A stretch of DNA of 64,000 bases, taken from positions 62,001-126,000 of the forward strand of contig JASDSY010000024.1 of assembly GCA_041441465.1 (NCBI GenBank). The letters are read 5' to 3'. A program made the position numbers and the translations under genes. The notes below the pieces were generated by a model. That model searched no databases and was not told where the DNA came from. It worked only from the letters and a program-made list of their open reading frames with translations. Each line of letters begins with the position of its first letter. Position 1 is the stretch's first letter. Positions 15,741-25,179 of this stretch are shown here, piece after piece. The DNA comes from JASDSY01 sp041441465 (GTDB lineage: Bacteria > Muiribacteriota > UBA9980).

Positions 15741-17531
15741 TTAATTTAACGAAAGTACAAGCCTGAAACCTGTTTTTCCGCTGCACGACGAAGGATGGGC
15801 AAATGAACGCGCAGAAACGCGCAACGCTCCGGCGCCGTCCGCCCAGCATCCGCCGCGGATTATACGGAATGGACTTTGATTTGAATTTACGGAGATTATT
15901 TCGGCGGTTTCGCTGTAACTTGCGTAAATATCGGAGCACCATTCTCTTACGTTTCCGGCTGAGTCATATAAACCGTATGAATTAGGAAGCTTCTGGCCGG
16001 CGGGATGGGTCTTGTTTTCTGAGTTATTGCGAAACCAGGCATAAGCTCCGGCAAAATTCTGGTCGTGTCCCCAGTAAAACCTGTCATTTGAACCGGCGCG
16101 CGCCGCGTATTCCCATTCGGCCTCTGTCGGCAGCCGAAATCCTTCATACCCGCCAGGTTTTAAGGTGTTCAGTTTTTCGAGAAATCCATTTTTAGAGCAT
16201 ATGTCGTTCCACGAGATTTGTTCTACCGGATAATTATCGCCGCTTTCCATCTCGCTTGGATTATCGCCGCCCATTACGGCTTTCCATTGGCCCTGCGTTA
16301 TCTCAAATTTGCTTATGTAATAATCCTTATTGAATGAAACTGAGTGCGCCGGGCTTTCATTCTGGTTTCTTAAATCGTCGCTCTGATTGGAAAGGCCCAT
16401 TTGAAAAGACTTGCCGGCAGCCTGGATTTTTACCATGTCCAATGTAATGCCGCCGCCAAGATCGATAATTAAGTCGTTTTCACTTCTTGATATCGTGCGT
16501 TCAGGCTCTTTAATTTTATTTGCCGGTGCAACTGATGATCTTTCTGCTGGCAATTCGGGCGTAACTAAAGGAGCAGCCGGCTTATAACCAGCTGAGTTAT
16601 TTGATGATAAGTTTGGATTTTCATCTGCAGTATAATCGTTATATTTTTTTTCAACGGTTTTTTCGCTTGTTTTATGCATATAAGCGGCAGCGTTTTTTTG
16701 CCTTTCTTCCTCGAATTTTTTATACTCTTCAAGAATTTTTTGCTTTTCGTCCGGTATCGATGAATTTTGCGAGGATGTTAAATTATTGTCTTGAGTTTGC
16801 TTCAGGTATGGCTTTGTTTCAGATGTTATTGCGGCGCGCTCTTGATTTTCTGACATCGTTTGTATTTTTACTTGATCAGTCATGTTATCATCTTTTGCGT
16901 ATTCCGGCTTATGAATTTTTATTTCAGAAATACCGGTAAAATTTTCGCTTTTTTCGACCGCTTTTGATGGTTGAATTTCAGCGTTTTTTATGTAAACAGT
17001 AGGCGGCCCGATTTTTACCTTTATTCCTTTAACCTTTGACGTGTCGCGAAAACCGGTGTCGCCGTTGGCGCGTTTTTCGCGCAAAAGTATGACGTCGGAG
17101 GATATGGTTTTGATGGGGCTTGTTTTTCCAGGCGCCAGAGAATTGGCGAGCACGGAATAAATATAATATTTATCGAGCGATTCCGGGTATTCGCGAGTAT
17201 TTAAAACTGTTTTTCCGAATTTAAAATCGGCAGCATTTTCTATTTTCCAGCCGATCTGGACATCGCCCATCTGAAAACACGACCTGAAATATACTTTTAT
17301 AGACTTTCCTTCGCCGGTTTTTATGTCTTCGTACAAGACCCAGTTTGACCAGGGTGTCGTGAAATAGCAGCCTTCCCTCGCCGGCGGCAGCGTTATGATC
17401 TTTTCCGGCCCGTTCCCGTAACCTTTTTCGCCCTCACGCGGAATGTAATCATTTTTTGCGTATGCCGTTTTAGTTAAAAATAATATAAAAAGCAGGCAAA
17501 ATATCTTAATGACGATGTTTTTATGAGTCAT
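15741..17531 (-). CDS. Secreted SUMF1/FGE-domain protein with long N-terminal region
   Basis: 596 aa. The N-terminal signal peptide includes IVIKIFCLLFILFLTKTAYA. A beta-rich region to about residue 190 is followed by a low-complexity charged linker of about 160 residues. A SUMF1-type (formylglycine-generating-like) domain fills about 365-596, with YYISKFEITQGQWKAVMG, FRLPTEAEWEYAARAG, LYDSAGNVREWCSD and IIRGGCWAD. The paired active-site cysteines of true sulfatase-activating enzymes are not evident in the segment after RVSAR, so it is more likely a binding or structural SUMF1 protein. AGGAG precedes the ATG. No sulfatase gene is nearby. Confidence 0.85.
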   Translation of the reverse strand: MTHKNIVIKIFCLLFILFLTKTAYAKNDYIPREGEKGYGNGPEKIITLPPAREGCYFTTPWSNWVLYEDIKTGEGKSIKVYFRSCFQMGDVQIGWKIENAADFKFGKTVLNTREYPESLDKYYIYSVLANSLAPGKTSPIKTISSDVILLREKRANGDTGFRDTSKVKGIKVKIGPPTVYIKNAEIQPSKAVEKSENFTGISEIKIHKPEYAKDDNMTDQVKIQTMSENQERAAITSETKPYLKQTQDNNLTSSQNSSIPDEKQKILEEYKKFEEERQKNAAAYMHKTSEKTVEKKYNDYTADENPNLSSNNSAGYKPAAPLVTPELPAERSSVAPANKIKEPERTISRSENDLIIDLGGGITLDMVKIQAAGKSFQMGLSNQSDDLRNQNESPAHSVSFNKDYYISKFEITQGQWKAVMGGDNPSEMESGDNYPVEQISWNDICSKNGFLEKLNTLKPGGYEGFRLPTEAEWEYAARAGSNDRFYWGHDQNFAGAYAWFRNNSENKTHPAGQKLPNSYGLYDSAGNVREWCSDIYASYSETAEIISVNSNQSPFRIIRGGCWADGAGALRVSARSFAHPSSCSGKTGFRLVLSLN

Positions 17532-17863
17532 ATCAAATTTCTCCTATTCCCGGTTCTTATTATTCCCGGAAAATAAAATTTTATACAGTATAAATGATTT
17601 GATTTGATTTTTCAATTCTTAATTTTCTAATATATTTAGCCCTGTGAAAGCAGGTATATCAGCTTTTATGATTTTATCATGTAATAAATTCTTAATTTTT
17701 TAACGACTCCGGAATTATTGGAAAGTTCTTTGCTCGTTAAAAAAGCAAAAAAAAATTTTATTTAGTGAAATAATTTATTGTATATTCTTTCTTTATTTAA
17801 TATTTACAGGCGTTTCAATACATATTTAAAATGAACATTAATCATTATAAAACAATATTAAGC

Positions 17864-17924
17864 TTGACACGCGCGCGAAAATTTGTTACAATGAAATTAA
17901 AGTAAGTAATTACTTACTTTAATT
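17864..17924 (+). promoter_or_regulatory. Promoter with overlapping 30-bp palindromic operator for the TetR-type regulator
   Basis: TTGACA (17864-17869), 17-bp spacer, TACAAT (17887-17892). A perfect 30-bp palindrome at 17895-17924 has half site TTACTTACTTTAATT and lies over the expected start of transcription. This arrangement is typical for autorepression by a TetR-family protein, here the product of 17990-18769. The remainder of the 17532-17863 spacer shows no gene. Confidence 0.85.
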
Positions 17925-17989
17925 AAAAAAGTGACGATAATAATAAAAAGCTTGCAAATTTAATAAAAATAATATAAAGGCCGGGAGTG

Positions 17990-18769
17990 ATGAAATTGGG
18001 TATTAATTCGAAAAAGCCAAAAAAAGAAAAAGCGGAAACAGCCGCCGCGGGTGATGTATTAAAAAATACGCCGAAAAAGACACAGGTGAAACCCGCTGCG
18101 CAAGGGCAAACTAATTCAGATGAAAATAACCCAAAACAGTATACCGCTGAAGCTGCTGAAAAAGTAAAAAAAAGCAGAAATTATGATGAAATGCACGCGA
18201 AAATTCTCGAAACGCTTCTTGAACTAATAAGCCAGAAAGGATTTAAAAGCACGACCACAAGAGAAATAGCGGCGTCTGCCGGAATAACGGAAGTTACGCT
18301 TTACAGGCATTTTTCTTCGAAAGAGGAAATGTTTGCGGAAGTGGCGGAAAAATACACGGCGGTAGGGTTACTTCATAAATTACCGCCGGAAATTGAAAAA
18401 CTTCCATTTAAGAAAAAGTTAAATTTGATAACTCGTAAATTACTTGAAGTTTTTAAAAAGCAAAGCAAGGTTTTCCGAATTATGCTGTCTGAATCGATGA
18501 TGCATCCGCAGCAGGCGAAAATGCATTTTGAAAAGGTCCCGTTCCAGATAATTATTAAAGTTTCCGAATTTTTTCAGGAGGAAATAGATGCAGGACGCAT
18601 AAATCCTTCTTTAAAACCGAGATTGATGGCGCGGGCATTGCTCGGAATGTTCATTTCTTATACTTTGCTTCAGGAAATGTTATATGGCAAGGAATTCGAA
18701 TCATTTGATTTTGATGAAGTTATCGATAATTATCTTGAAATATTTTTAAACGGTGTTTTGAAAAAATAG
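17990..18769 (+). CDS. TetR/AcrR-family regulator (CecR-like position)
   Basis: 259 aa from the ATG at 17990 (AAAGG upstream; a GTG at 17987 is possible). The N-terminal tail of about 65 residues is Lys-rich and probably disordered. It is followed by a TetR DNA-binding domain (KILETLLELISQKGFKSTTTREIA, ASAGITEVTLYRHFSSKEEMF) and an all-helical ligand domain. The long basic tail is unusual for the family. The gene heads an operon for an adaptor, two ATPases and two permeases, the same order as E. coli cecR-ybhGFSR, so it most likely represses this efflux system and itself through the palindrome at 17895-17924. The inducer is unknown. Confidence 0.9.
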   Translation: MKLGINSKKPKKEKAETAAAGDVLKNTPKKTQVKPAAQGQTNSDENNPKQYTAEAAEKVKKSRNYDEMHAKILETLLELISQKGFKSTTTREIAASAGITEVTLYRHFSSKEEMFAEVAEKYTAVGLLHKLPPEIEKLPFKKKLNLITRKLLEVFKKQSKVFRIMLSESMMHPQQAKMHFEKVPFQIIIKVSEFFQEEIDAGRINPSLKPRLMARALLGMFISYTLLQEMLYGKEFESFDFDEVIDNYLEIFLNGVLKK

Positions 18770-18868
18770 CATGTTAAAGGGTTTAATAAAGCATCGACAG
18801 TAAAAATATCCGATTTTTTTGTAACAAAAAAATAATTAAAAAAATAAAAAACGGAAAGGTGAATTAAA

Positions 18869-20059
18869 ATGAATAAAAAAGCAAAAATCTTTATTCTATT
18901 TGTGTTTGCGGCATTAGTAACTTATTTTATACTAAATCCGGGTGAAATTAATTTAACGGCCGAGGCATCGTCCGTTAAAACTATTGATATTTCAGGCACC
19001 ATAGAATACAAGAAAACTAATCTTTCATTTAAGACGGCGGGGAAAGTCGCCGAGCTTAATTTTGACGAGGGTCTTTTGGTGAAAAAAGGCGATTTGCTTT
19101 CAAAATATGACGTTACCGACCTTATGATACAGAGGAAAAAAGCTGAAACAGCTCTCGGTTATTCGGAATCGATGCTGTCGCAGCTAGAGACTATAAAAAT
19201 GTTTCAGGCTGCTAATTATGAAAGCCAGATACTTCTGGCAAAAGCGAATGTGGCTGCCGCCGTGGCAAGACTCACAGAAGCGCTGGCCGGCAACCGCGAA
19301 CAGCAGATAGATCAGGCTAAGGCCGCTCTTACCAAAGCCGAAATTGAGGCTGAGAAGCTGCAAAAAGACTATAAACGATATTCTGAATTAATTAAAACCG
19401 GTGCTATTACTCCGCAGACATTCGATAATATTAAATCGCAGTACATGGCGGCCGAGCAGCTTTTAAATTCGGCGAGGAACCAGTATGACCTTTTACGCGA
19501 AGGTACGCGCAAGGAAACTATAGAACTTATGCGGGCGGGTGTCGCGCAGGCCGAAGCGCAGCTCAAAGGCGCCGAAGCGCTTTCGTATCAGGTGAAAAAA
19601 GCCGAGTGTGATGTCGAGTCTATGAAAAAAGATATCGAAGTAAAAAAAGCGGATATCGAGGTCATAAATAATAAAATAAGTGACTCATATCTTTACGCGC
19701 CTGAAGACGGAACTATTCTTGAAAAATTTACGGAAACGTCCGAAGTGGTCGGCGCGGCTTCGCCCGTCGGGATCCTTGCCAATATGAAAGACGTATGGGT
19801 GCGCGGTTACATACCGGAACAGGATCTTGGCCGCATAAAAATTGGCCAGAAAGTCGATATTTTGAGTGACAGTTATCCGGATAAAGTTTATAAGGGTTAT
19901 GTCGCATATATTTCGCCTGAAGCCGAGTTCACTCCTAAAAATGTCCAGACTAAGCGGGAACGCGTTAAACTTGTATATCGCGTCAAAGTCAATGTCGATA
20001 ACGCTAACGGCGAATTAAAACTGGGTATGCCCGTTGACGCTAAAATAATAGTTCAATAA
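18869..20059 (+). CDS. HlyD-family periplasmic adaptor (YbhG-like)
   Basis: 396 aa with one N-terminal membrane anchor (about 5-22). Lipoyl/biotinyl-like half-motifs (FKTAGKVAELNFDEGLLVKKGD and SYLYAPEDGTIL) flank a long alpha-helical hairpin (about 90-260), and beta-barrel strands follow (VRGYIPEQDLGRIKIGQKV). Adaptors of this kind bridge an inner-membrane ABC exporter to an outer-membrane channel, which argues for a two-membrane envelope. AAGGTG precedes the start. It lies 99 bp after the regulator and 195 bp before the first ATPase. Confidence 0.92.
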   Translation: MNKKAKIFILFVFAALVTYFILNPGEINLTAEASSVKTIDISGTIEYKKTNLSFKTAGKVAELNFDEGLLVKKGDLLSKYDVTDLMIQRKKAETALGYSESMLSQLETIKMFQAANYESQILLAKANVAAAVARLTEALAGNREQQIDQAKAALTKAEIEAEKLQKDYKRYSELIKTGAITPQTFDNIKSQYMAAEQLLNSARNQYDLLREGTRKETIELMRAGVAQAEAQLKGAEALSYQVKKAECDVESMKKDIEVKKADIEVINNKISDSYLYAPEDGTILEKFTETSEVVGAASPVGILANMKDVWVRGYIPEQDLGRIKIGQKVDILSDSYPDKVYKGYVAYISPEAEFTPKNVQTKRERVKLVYRVKVNVDNANGELKLGMPVDAKIIVQ

Positions 20060-20254
20060 TATGAAAATTCGATTAATTCTTTTTTCGGAATGATTTAAAA
20101 CTTATAGTTGCAGGGATTTTTATAAAGTCAATATTTATAAGGAATCATCCGGCAGGCGGAAAATGCCGTTTTGGGCTGTGAAATTAACGATCGGTTTAAA
20201 TTGAGGCGGTTAAATCGGTATATATAGTACCAGGCGTATGAAAAGGCGGTAATT

Positions 20255-21208
20255 ATGACGGTCAATAATTTGAAAAATAACGGAAACATAGCAATTTCGG
20301 TAAATGATGTCTCGAAGCATTTTAACGGTTTGAAGGCCCTTGACAAAGTGTCATTCAGCGTGAAAAAAGGTGAAATTTTCGGGATACTCGGGCCTGACGG
20401 CGCTGGAAAAACCACGCTGATGCGTATCCTTGCCGGGCTTATGCCATACGCAGCCGGTTCGGTGAACGTCCTCGGGTATGATTTAAAAAACGGCTCTTCG
20501 GAATTATGCGACCATATTGCCTATATGTCGCAAAGGTTCGGGCTTTATGAAGATTTGACGGTAATGGAAAATATACTTTTTTACGCGGATCTTTACGATA
20601 TGGCTGCCGGGCCGGCGCTGGATAAAAGGATAGACGAGCTTTTGAATTTTTGCAGGATGACGCCGTTTAAAAACCGCAAAGCCGGCAAGCTTTCGGGCGG
20701 CATGAAACAGAAACTCGGCCTTACCTGCGCTTTAATTCATACGCCGGAGCTTTTGCTGCTTGACGAGCCAACTAACGGTGTAGACCCTGTTTCGCGCCGC
20801 GATTTCTGGAAGATACTGCATGAAATGCTAAAAACAGGCCTTACGATATTTGTTTCGACGACATATCTTGACGAGGCGGAAAGGTGTAATCGCGTCGCTT
20901 TTATTAACCGCGGAGTCATTAACACCATCGATACGCCGTTGAATTTAAAAAATAAACTGAGCCATAAAATGTGGGAATTGGAAGTCAGCGATAAGTTTGC
21001 GGCGGTAGAATGCCTGAAAAATAATTCAGCCGTTTCGGCCGCGCTTATGATGGGCGCGGTTGTGCATATATTTACGGACTTTAATATTGATAACGAAAAA
21101 TTTGACCGCGACATATTAAATGATTTGAAAAAATCCGGGATTGAATTCGGCAATTATAAAGAGGTAAGGCCGAGTCTTGAAGATGTGTTTATAGAAAAAA
21201 TGGGTTGA
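20255..21208 (+). CDS. ABC transporter ATPase, degenerate-type NBD (YbhF N-half-like)
   Basis: 317 aa. Walker A is GPDGAGKTTLMR, the Q-loop is AYMSQRFGLYEDLTV, the signature is LSGGMKQKLGL and Walker B is LLLLDEPTNGVD. The H-loop His is absent (FVSTTYLDEAE). GPDGAGKT together with a lost switch His is what I recall for the first half of E. coli YbhF, whereas the next gene is canonical. The two probably form an asymmetric ATPase heterodimer. Here the two halves are separate genes, whereas YbhF is one fused protein. Confidence 0.92.
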   Translation: MTVNNLKNNGNIAISVNDVSKHFNGLKALDKVSFSVKKGEIFGILGPDGAGKTTLMRILAGLMPYAAGSVNVLGYDLKNGSSELCDHIAYMSQRFGLYEDLTVMENILFYADLYDMAAGPALDKRIDELLNFCRMTPFKNRKAGKLSGGMKQKLGLTCALIHTPELLLLDEPTNGVDPVSRRDFWKILHEMLKTGLTIFVSTTYLDEAERCNRVAFINRGVINTIDTPLNLKNKLSHKMWELEVSDKFAAVECLKNNSAVSAALMMGAVVHIFTDFNIDNEKFDRDILNDLKKSGIEFGNYKEVRPSLEDVFIEKMG

Positions 21209-21281
21209 TTTGAAAAAAATTTAACTAAATTTTTTTATTATGATTGAAGTTGTTAATTAAATGAATTAAGCGGTGATTCGT

Positions 21282-22223
21282 ATGCAGATTGCGGTTTCGG
21301 TAAAAAATTTATACAAAATATTCGGTAATTTTCACGCTGTCGACGGGATATCTTTTGACGTAAAAAAGGGCAGCATCTTCGGGTTTCTCGGCCCTAACGG
21401 CGCGGGAAAATCGACGACTATAAAAATGCTCTGCGGCCTTTTGACTCCGACATCCGGCGAGGGCAGTGTCGGCGGCCTTGATATTACAAAGCAGCAGGAA
21501 GAAATCAGAAAAAGAATAGGATATATGTCGCAAAAATTCTCGCTTTACGACGATCTTACGGTGGTCGAAAATATTGAATTTTTCGGCTCGCTTTACGGGC
21601 TTTCGGGCGCATACTTAAAAGAACGAATTTCAGCGGTGCTCGAACTTTCGGAATTAACCGAGAAAAAAGACGTAATGGTAAAAACGCTCCCGGGCGGTAT
21701 TAAACAAAGACTCGCGCTCGGCTGCGCTATATTGCATAAGCCTGAATTTTTGTTTCTCGATGAGCCGACATCTGGTGTCGATCCTATTTCAAGAAGAAAT
21801 TTCTGGAATATTATTCATAATTTCGCGAGGTCGGGCATTACGATATTTGTAACTACGCATTATATGGAAGAAGCCGAATATTGCGACTACCTCGTGCTTA
21901 TTTATAAGGGCAGGATTGTAATTCAGGGCACCCCGCTCGAGCTTAAGACGAAAAAACTCGATGTGAACATATATTCAGCCGAAGTGGATGATACGCCTGG
22001 TTTTTACTCTGAATTGCAGCGGCGTGAAGATTTTTTGGAGGTAAATATGTTCGGCGACCTTTTGCATATCATTTCAAAAGAAGATACTGTCAGCGTTAAG
22101 CAAAAACTTGAAAAATCAGCGGCTGAAGTGAACAATAAAATTTTAAAAATCGAAAAAATCCTTCCTTCGCTTGAGGATATTTTCGTTCTGGCGATTGCCG
22201 CGGAAGACGCGAGGAGCAGGTAA
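21282..22223 (+). CDS. ABC transporter ATPase, canonical NBD (YbhF C-half-like)
   Basis: 313 aa from the ATG at 21282; a GTG at 21273 would add three residues. Walker A is GPNGAGKSTT, the Q-loop YMSQKFSLYDDLTV, Walker B LFLDEPTSGVD and the switch His is present in VTTHYMEEAEY. The signature is LPGG rather than LSGG. The C-terminal segment ends in the PSLEDIFVLAI motif common in exporter NBDs. It should energise the two permeases that follow; its stop codon is one base before the first permease start. Confidence 0.93.
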   Translation: MQIAVSVKNLYKIFGNFHAVDGISFDVKKGSIFGFLGPNGAGKSTTIKMLCGLLTPTSGEGSVGGLDITKQQEEIRKRIGYMSQKFSLYDDLTVVENIEFFGSLYGLSGAYLKERISAVLELSELTEKKDVMVKTLPGGIKQRLALGCAILHKPEFLFLDEPTSGVDPISRRNFWNIIHNFARSGITIFVTTHYMEEAEYCDYLVLIYKGRIVIQGTPLELKTKKLDVNIYSAEVDDTPGFYSELQRREDFLEVNMFGDLLHIISKEDTVSVKQKLEKSAAEVNNKILKIEKILPSLEDIFVLAIAAEDARSR

Positions 22224-22224
22224 A

Positions 22225-23358
22225 ATGAAGTTAAAAAGAGTTTACGCCATAACACGCAAAGAATTCATACATATAATAAGGGATGTCAAAAGCCTTGTGG
22301 CTTCAATATTAATCCCGATAACGCTCCTTATTTTATTCGGCTGGGCGCTTAATCTTGACGTCGATAAAATTGAAACCGTAATATGTGATTTTGATAATTC
22401 GTCTAAAAGCCGCGACCTGGTTTCAAGGGTTTCGCAGAGCCGTTTTTTTAATGTAGTTTATTATTCAAAGAGTTTAAACGAGGCCGAGGAGCATATAATG
22501 TACGGCCGCGCGGTTATAGCCATGACAATACCTGCCGGTTTTGAGCGTGATTTATCCAATAATAAAATTACTAAAATAGGCATCTCAATAGACGGCGCGG
22601 ACTCAAATAAAGCGTCGATTGGCCTTGGGTATTTGAATAATATGATAGGCATTTTTTCAAACGAGATATTGACCGATAAAATGATATCGTTGGGCGTGAA
22701 AAAACTTGAACCTCCGCTTGAATTAAGGCAGCGGGTGTGGTTTAATCCCGAACTTGAAAGTAAAAACTATATAGTTCCCGGATTGATAGCTGTTATAATG
22801 ACTGTAATCGCCGCAATGCTTACCGCGCTTACAATCGCGCGCGAGTGGGAACGCGGAACCATGGAACAGCTTATATCGACTCCGGTGCGCGGGCATGAGC
22901 TTATTATCGGAAAGCTTATACCTTATGTAATTTTAGGTTATATAGACGTTACAATATCCGTCATAATGGGTATTTTAGTTTTCGACGTGCCTTTTAACGG
23001 TTCTTATATAACGTTATTTATAATATCCTCGGTATTTTTAATCGGCGCTATGTCTTTGGGCCTTTTAATATCGATTGTTGCCAAATCGCAGCTTGTGGCT
23101 AATCAGATGTCGATGCTTGTAGCGTTTTTGCCGGCTTTTTTACTGTCCGGGTTCACTTTTTCAATTGACAATATGCCGGTTGTTTTACAATATATATCTA
23201 ATTTATTTCCCGCCACTTATTTTGTGAAAATATTAAAAGCGATATTTTTAAAAGGAATTGGCTTTAAAATATTATGGTATGACATGACGCTTCTGCTGCT
23301 TTATTGCTTCGCACTTTTCGTGCTGGCGAATTTAAAATTCAAAAAAAGGCTGGAATAA
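22225..23358 (+). CDS. ABC-2 type permease (YbhS-like)
   Basis: 377 aa from the ATG at 22225, with GAGGAG upstream; longer in-frame readings run back into the ATPase gene. The topology is that of DrrB/YhhJ-type permeases: an N-terminal TM segment (about 24-42), a large extracytoplasmic domain to about 180, then five TM segments starting at YIVPGLIAVIMTVIAAMLTALTIA. REWERGTMEQLISTPV is the conserved coupling-helix signature of this family. It pairs with the next permease, probably as a heterodimer. Confidence 0.92.
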   Translation: MKLKRVYAITRKEFIHIIRDVKSLVASILIPITLLILFGWALNLDVDKIETVICDFDNSSKSRDLVSRVSQSRFFNVVYYSKSLNEAEEHIMYGRAVIAMTIPAGFERDLSNNKITKIGISIDGADSNKASIGLGYLNNMIGIFSNEILTDKMISLGVKKLEPPLELRQRVWFNPELESKNYIVPGLIAVIMTVIAAMLTALTIAREWERGTMEQLISTPVRGHELIIGKLIPYVILGYIDVTISVIMGILVFDVPFNGSYITLFIISSVFLIGAMSLGLLISIVAKSQLVANQMSMLVAFLPAFLLSGFTFSIDNMPVVLQYISNLFPATYFVKILKAIFLKGIGFKILWYDMTLLLLYCFALFVLANLKFKKRLE

Positions 23359-23361
23359 AAT

Positions 23362-24528
23362 ATGTTAGCTTTTATTTCATTTCAAAAAGTTTTTCAAATG
23401 TTAAAAAAAGAGCTTTCACAGACATTTAGGGACCCGAAATTAAGGGCGCTGATTTTTTTCCCTCCGCTTCTGCAGCTTATAATTTTTGGATACGCTGTAA
23501 ACCTCGATGTCGAAAATATAAAAACGGCGGTTATAGACAAAGACAGAACGCCAATGTCGCGTGAATTTATAGAGACGATAAAGTCGAACAAATATTTTAA
23601 GATAGTAAAATATTATGAAAGCGGCGAAAAAATAGAGTCGGATATTGATAACGGCAATATAATATGCGCCATTTCAATAGAAAAAGATTTTATGAAAAAT
23701 ATAGAAACAGGTAAAACCGCTGTCGTGCAGGCAATTCATGACGGCACCGACTCGAATACATCGACTATGGTCATTAATTATTTAAATATTATTGGAATGA
23801 AATACTCCAAAGGCGTGCAGCAGAAAAAAATAAATGCGATGAATATGAAAATGGCCGCCGCCGGAGGGTCATTGATAAAAATCGGCGGAATTGCGGCTGA
23901 ACCGAGGACATGGTTTAATGAAACTTTAGAGTCGCGTAATTTTTTTGTGCCGGGCATAGTCGGCACTATTATAATGCTTGTAACATTAATGTTAACGTCG
24001 ATGGCGGTGGTGCGTGAAAAAGAAATCGGCACCATAGAACAGTTAATGGTTACGCCCATAAAACCCATAGAAATAATATTGGGAAAAACCATGCCCTTTG
24101 TTATTATAGGTCTTTTTCAGGCATTCTTAATCATTTCCGTCGCTTATTTCTGGTTTAACATTGAAATTAAGGGCAGCTTATTGTTATTATTTGCGGGAAT
24201 TTTAATATTTATAATCAACTGCCTTGGTATTGGAGTCTTTATTTCAACGATATCATCGACGCAGCAGCAGGCTATGCTTGTCACTACTTTTTTCTTTTTA
24301 CCGGCAATGACTCTTTCGGGGTTTATGTTTCCGATAAGCAATATGCCTTTATTTGTACAGTTATTCACTTATCTTATACCGCTTCGATATTTTCTGGTAA
24401 TAGTACGCGGGATATTTCTTAAGGGCGTAGGATTTGAAGTGCTTCAGGAACAATATATCGGGCTCTCCGTTTTGACGATATTTATTTTTATATTCGCTGT
24501 TAAAAGATTTAAAAAGAGTATAGATTAA
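23362..24528 (+). CDS. ABC-2 type permease (YbhR-like)
   Basis: 388 aa with the same layout as the preceding permease: N-terminal TM, extracytoplasmic domain, then five TM segments from FFVPGIVGTIIMLVTLMLTS, with coupling signature REKEIGTIEQLMVTPI. It starts 3 bp after the previous stop, so the two are translationally coupled. In E. coli the equivalent YbhFSR exporter has been linked to drug and cation efflux; the substrate here is not known. Confidence 0.92.
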   Translation: MLAFISFQKVFQMLKKELSQTFRDPKLRALIFFPPLLQLIIFGYAVNLDVENIKTAVIDKDRTPMSREFIETIKSNKYFKIVKYYESGEKIESDIDNGNIICAISIEKDFMKNIETGKTAVVQAIHDGTDSNTSTMVINYLNIIGMKYSKGVQQKKINAMNMKMAAAGGSLIKIGGIAAEPRTWFNETLESRNFFVPGIVGTIIMLVTLMLTSMAVVREKEIGTIEQLMVTPIKPIEIILGKTMPFVIIGLFQAFLIISVAYFWFNIEIKGSLLLLFAGILIFIINCLGIGVFISTISSTQQQAMLVTTFFFLPAMTLSGFMFPISNMPLFVQLFTYLIPLRYFLVIVRGIFLKGVGFEVLQEQYIGLSVLTIFIFIFAVKRFKKSID

Positions 24529-24729
24529 TATGGGTGAAAATAAAAGAAATAATTGCGATTTTAAATTGGTCTTATTTCGCGGTCGAATTATGCTTCATAA
24601 TTTGCGAATCTTAGTTCATTATTTTAATAAATTTAAAAATAAATTTAAAATTTTTGACATTAAAAAAAAATTTTGATAAAATAAGATTGCTTTTTGAGGT
24701 TAATAAAAATAAATCGTGCGGTGAAAAAA

Positions 24730-25086
24730 ATGAAAGAAATTGTTGCAGATAAAGCGTTAATAGCATATTGCGGCCTGTATTGCGGCGCCTGCCGCAAGTA
24801 TTTAAAAGAAAAATGCCCCGGCTGCGCTAAAAATGAAACCGCGACGTGGTGCGACATTCGTAAATGCTGCATGGAAAATAAATATAACAGCTGCGCTGAC
24901 TGCAAGACATTTCAAAACGTTTCCGACTGTAAAAAGTTTAACAATTTAATTTCCAAAGTTATCGGTTTTATATTCCGCTCCGATAGAAAAGCCTGTGTCA
25001 ATCTCATAAAAGATCGCGGCTATCATAATTTTGCCGAAGAAATGTCGCTTAAAAAGGCGCAGACAATCCGGAAAAAACTTTTTTAA
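24730..25086 (+). CDS. Cysteine-rich DUF3795-type protein
   Basis: About 118 aa from the ATG at 24730; GTG 24721 and TTG 24694 are in-frame alternatives and none has a good ribosome site. The protein carries many Cys residues in paired motifs (YCGLYCGACRKYLKEKCPGC, WCDIRKCC, SCADCKTF, DCKKF), characteristic of DUF3795 and suggesting binding of zinc or an iron-sulfur cluster. The C-terminal third is basic and helical. The family is common in anaerobes and has no established function. A perfect 16-bp hairpin terminator follows. Confidence 0.78.
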   Translation: MKEIVADKALIAYCGLYCGACRKYLKEKCPGCAKNETATWCDIRKCCMENKYNSCADCKTFQNVSDCKKFNNLISKVIGFIFRSDRKACVNLIKDRGYHNFAEEMSLKKAQTIRKKLF

Positions 25087-25110
25087 AATATAATCTATAA
25101 AATAAATATA

Positions 25111-25148
25111 AAAAAAGATATATTAGGTTTAACTAATATATCTTTTTT
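25111..25148. terminator. Bidirectional terminator between convergent genes
   Basis: AAAAAAGATATATTAG pairs perfectly over 16 bp with CTAATATATCTTTTTT around a 6-base loop. A and T runs on both sides suit the convergent genes ending at 25086 and 25180. Confidence 0.88.
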
Positions 25149-25179
25149 GTTATATATACTTATAAATTGCTGCTTTATA

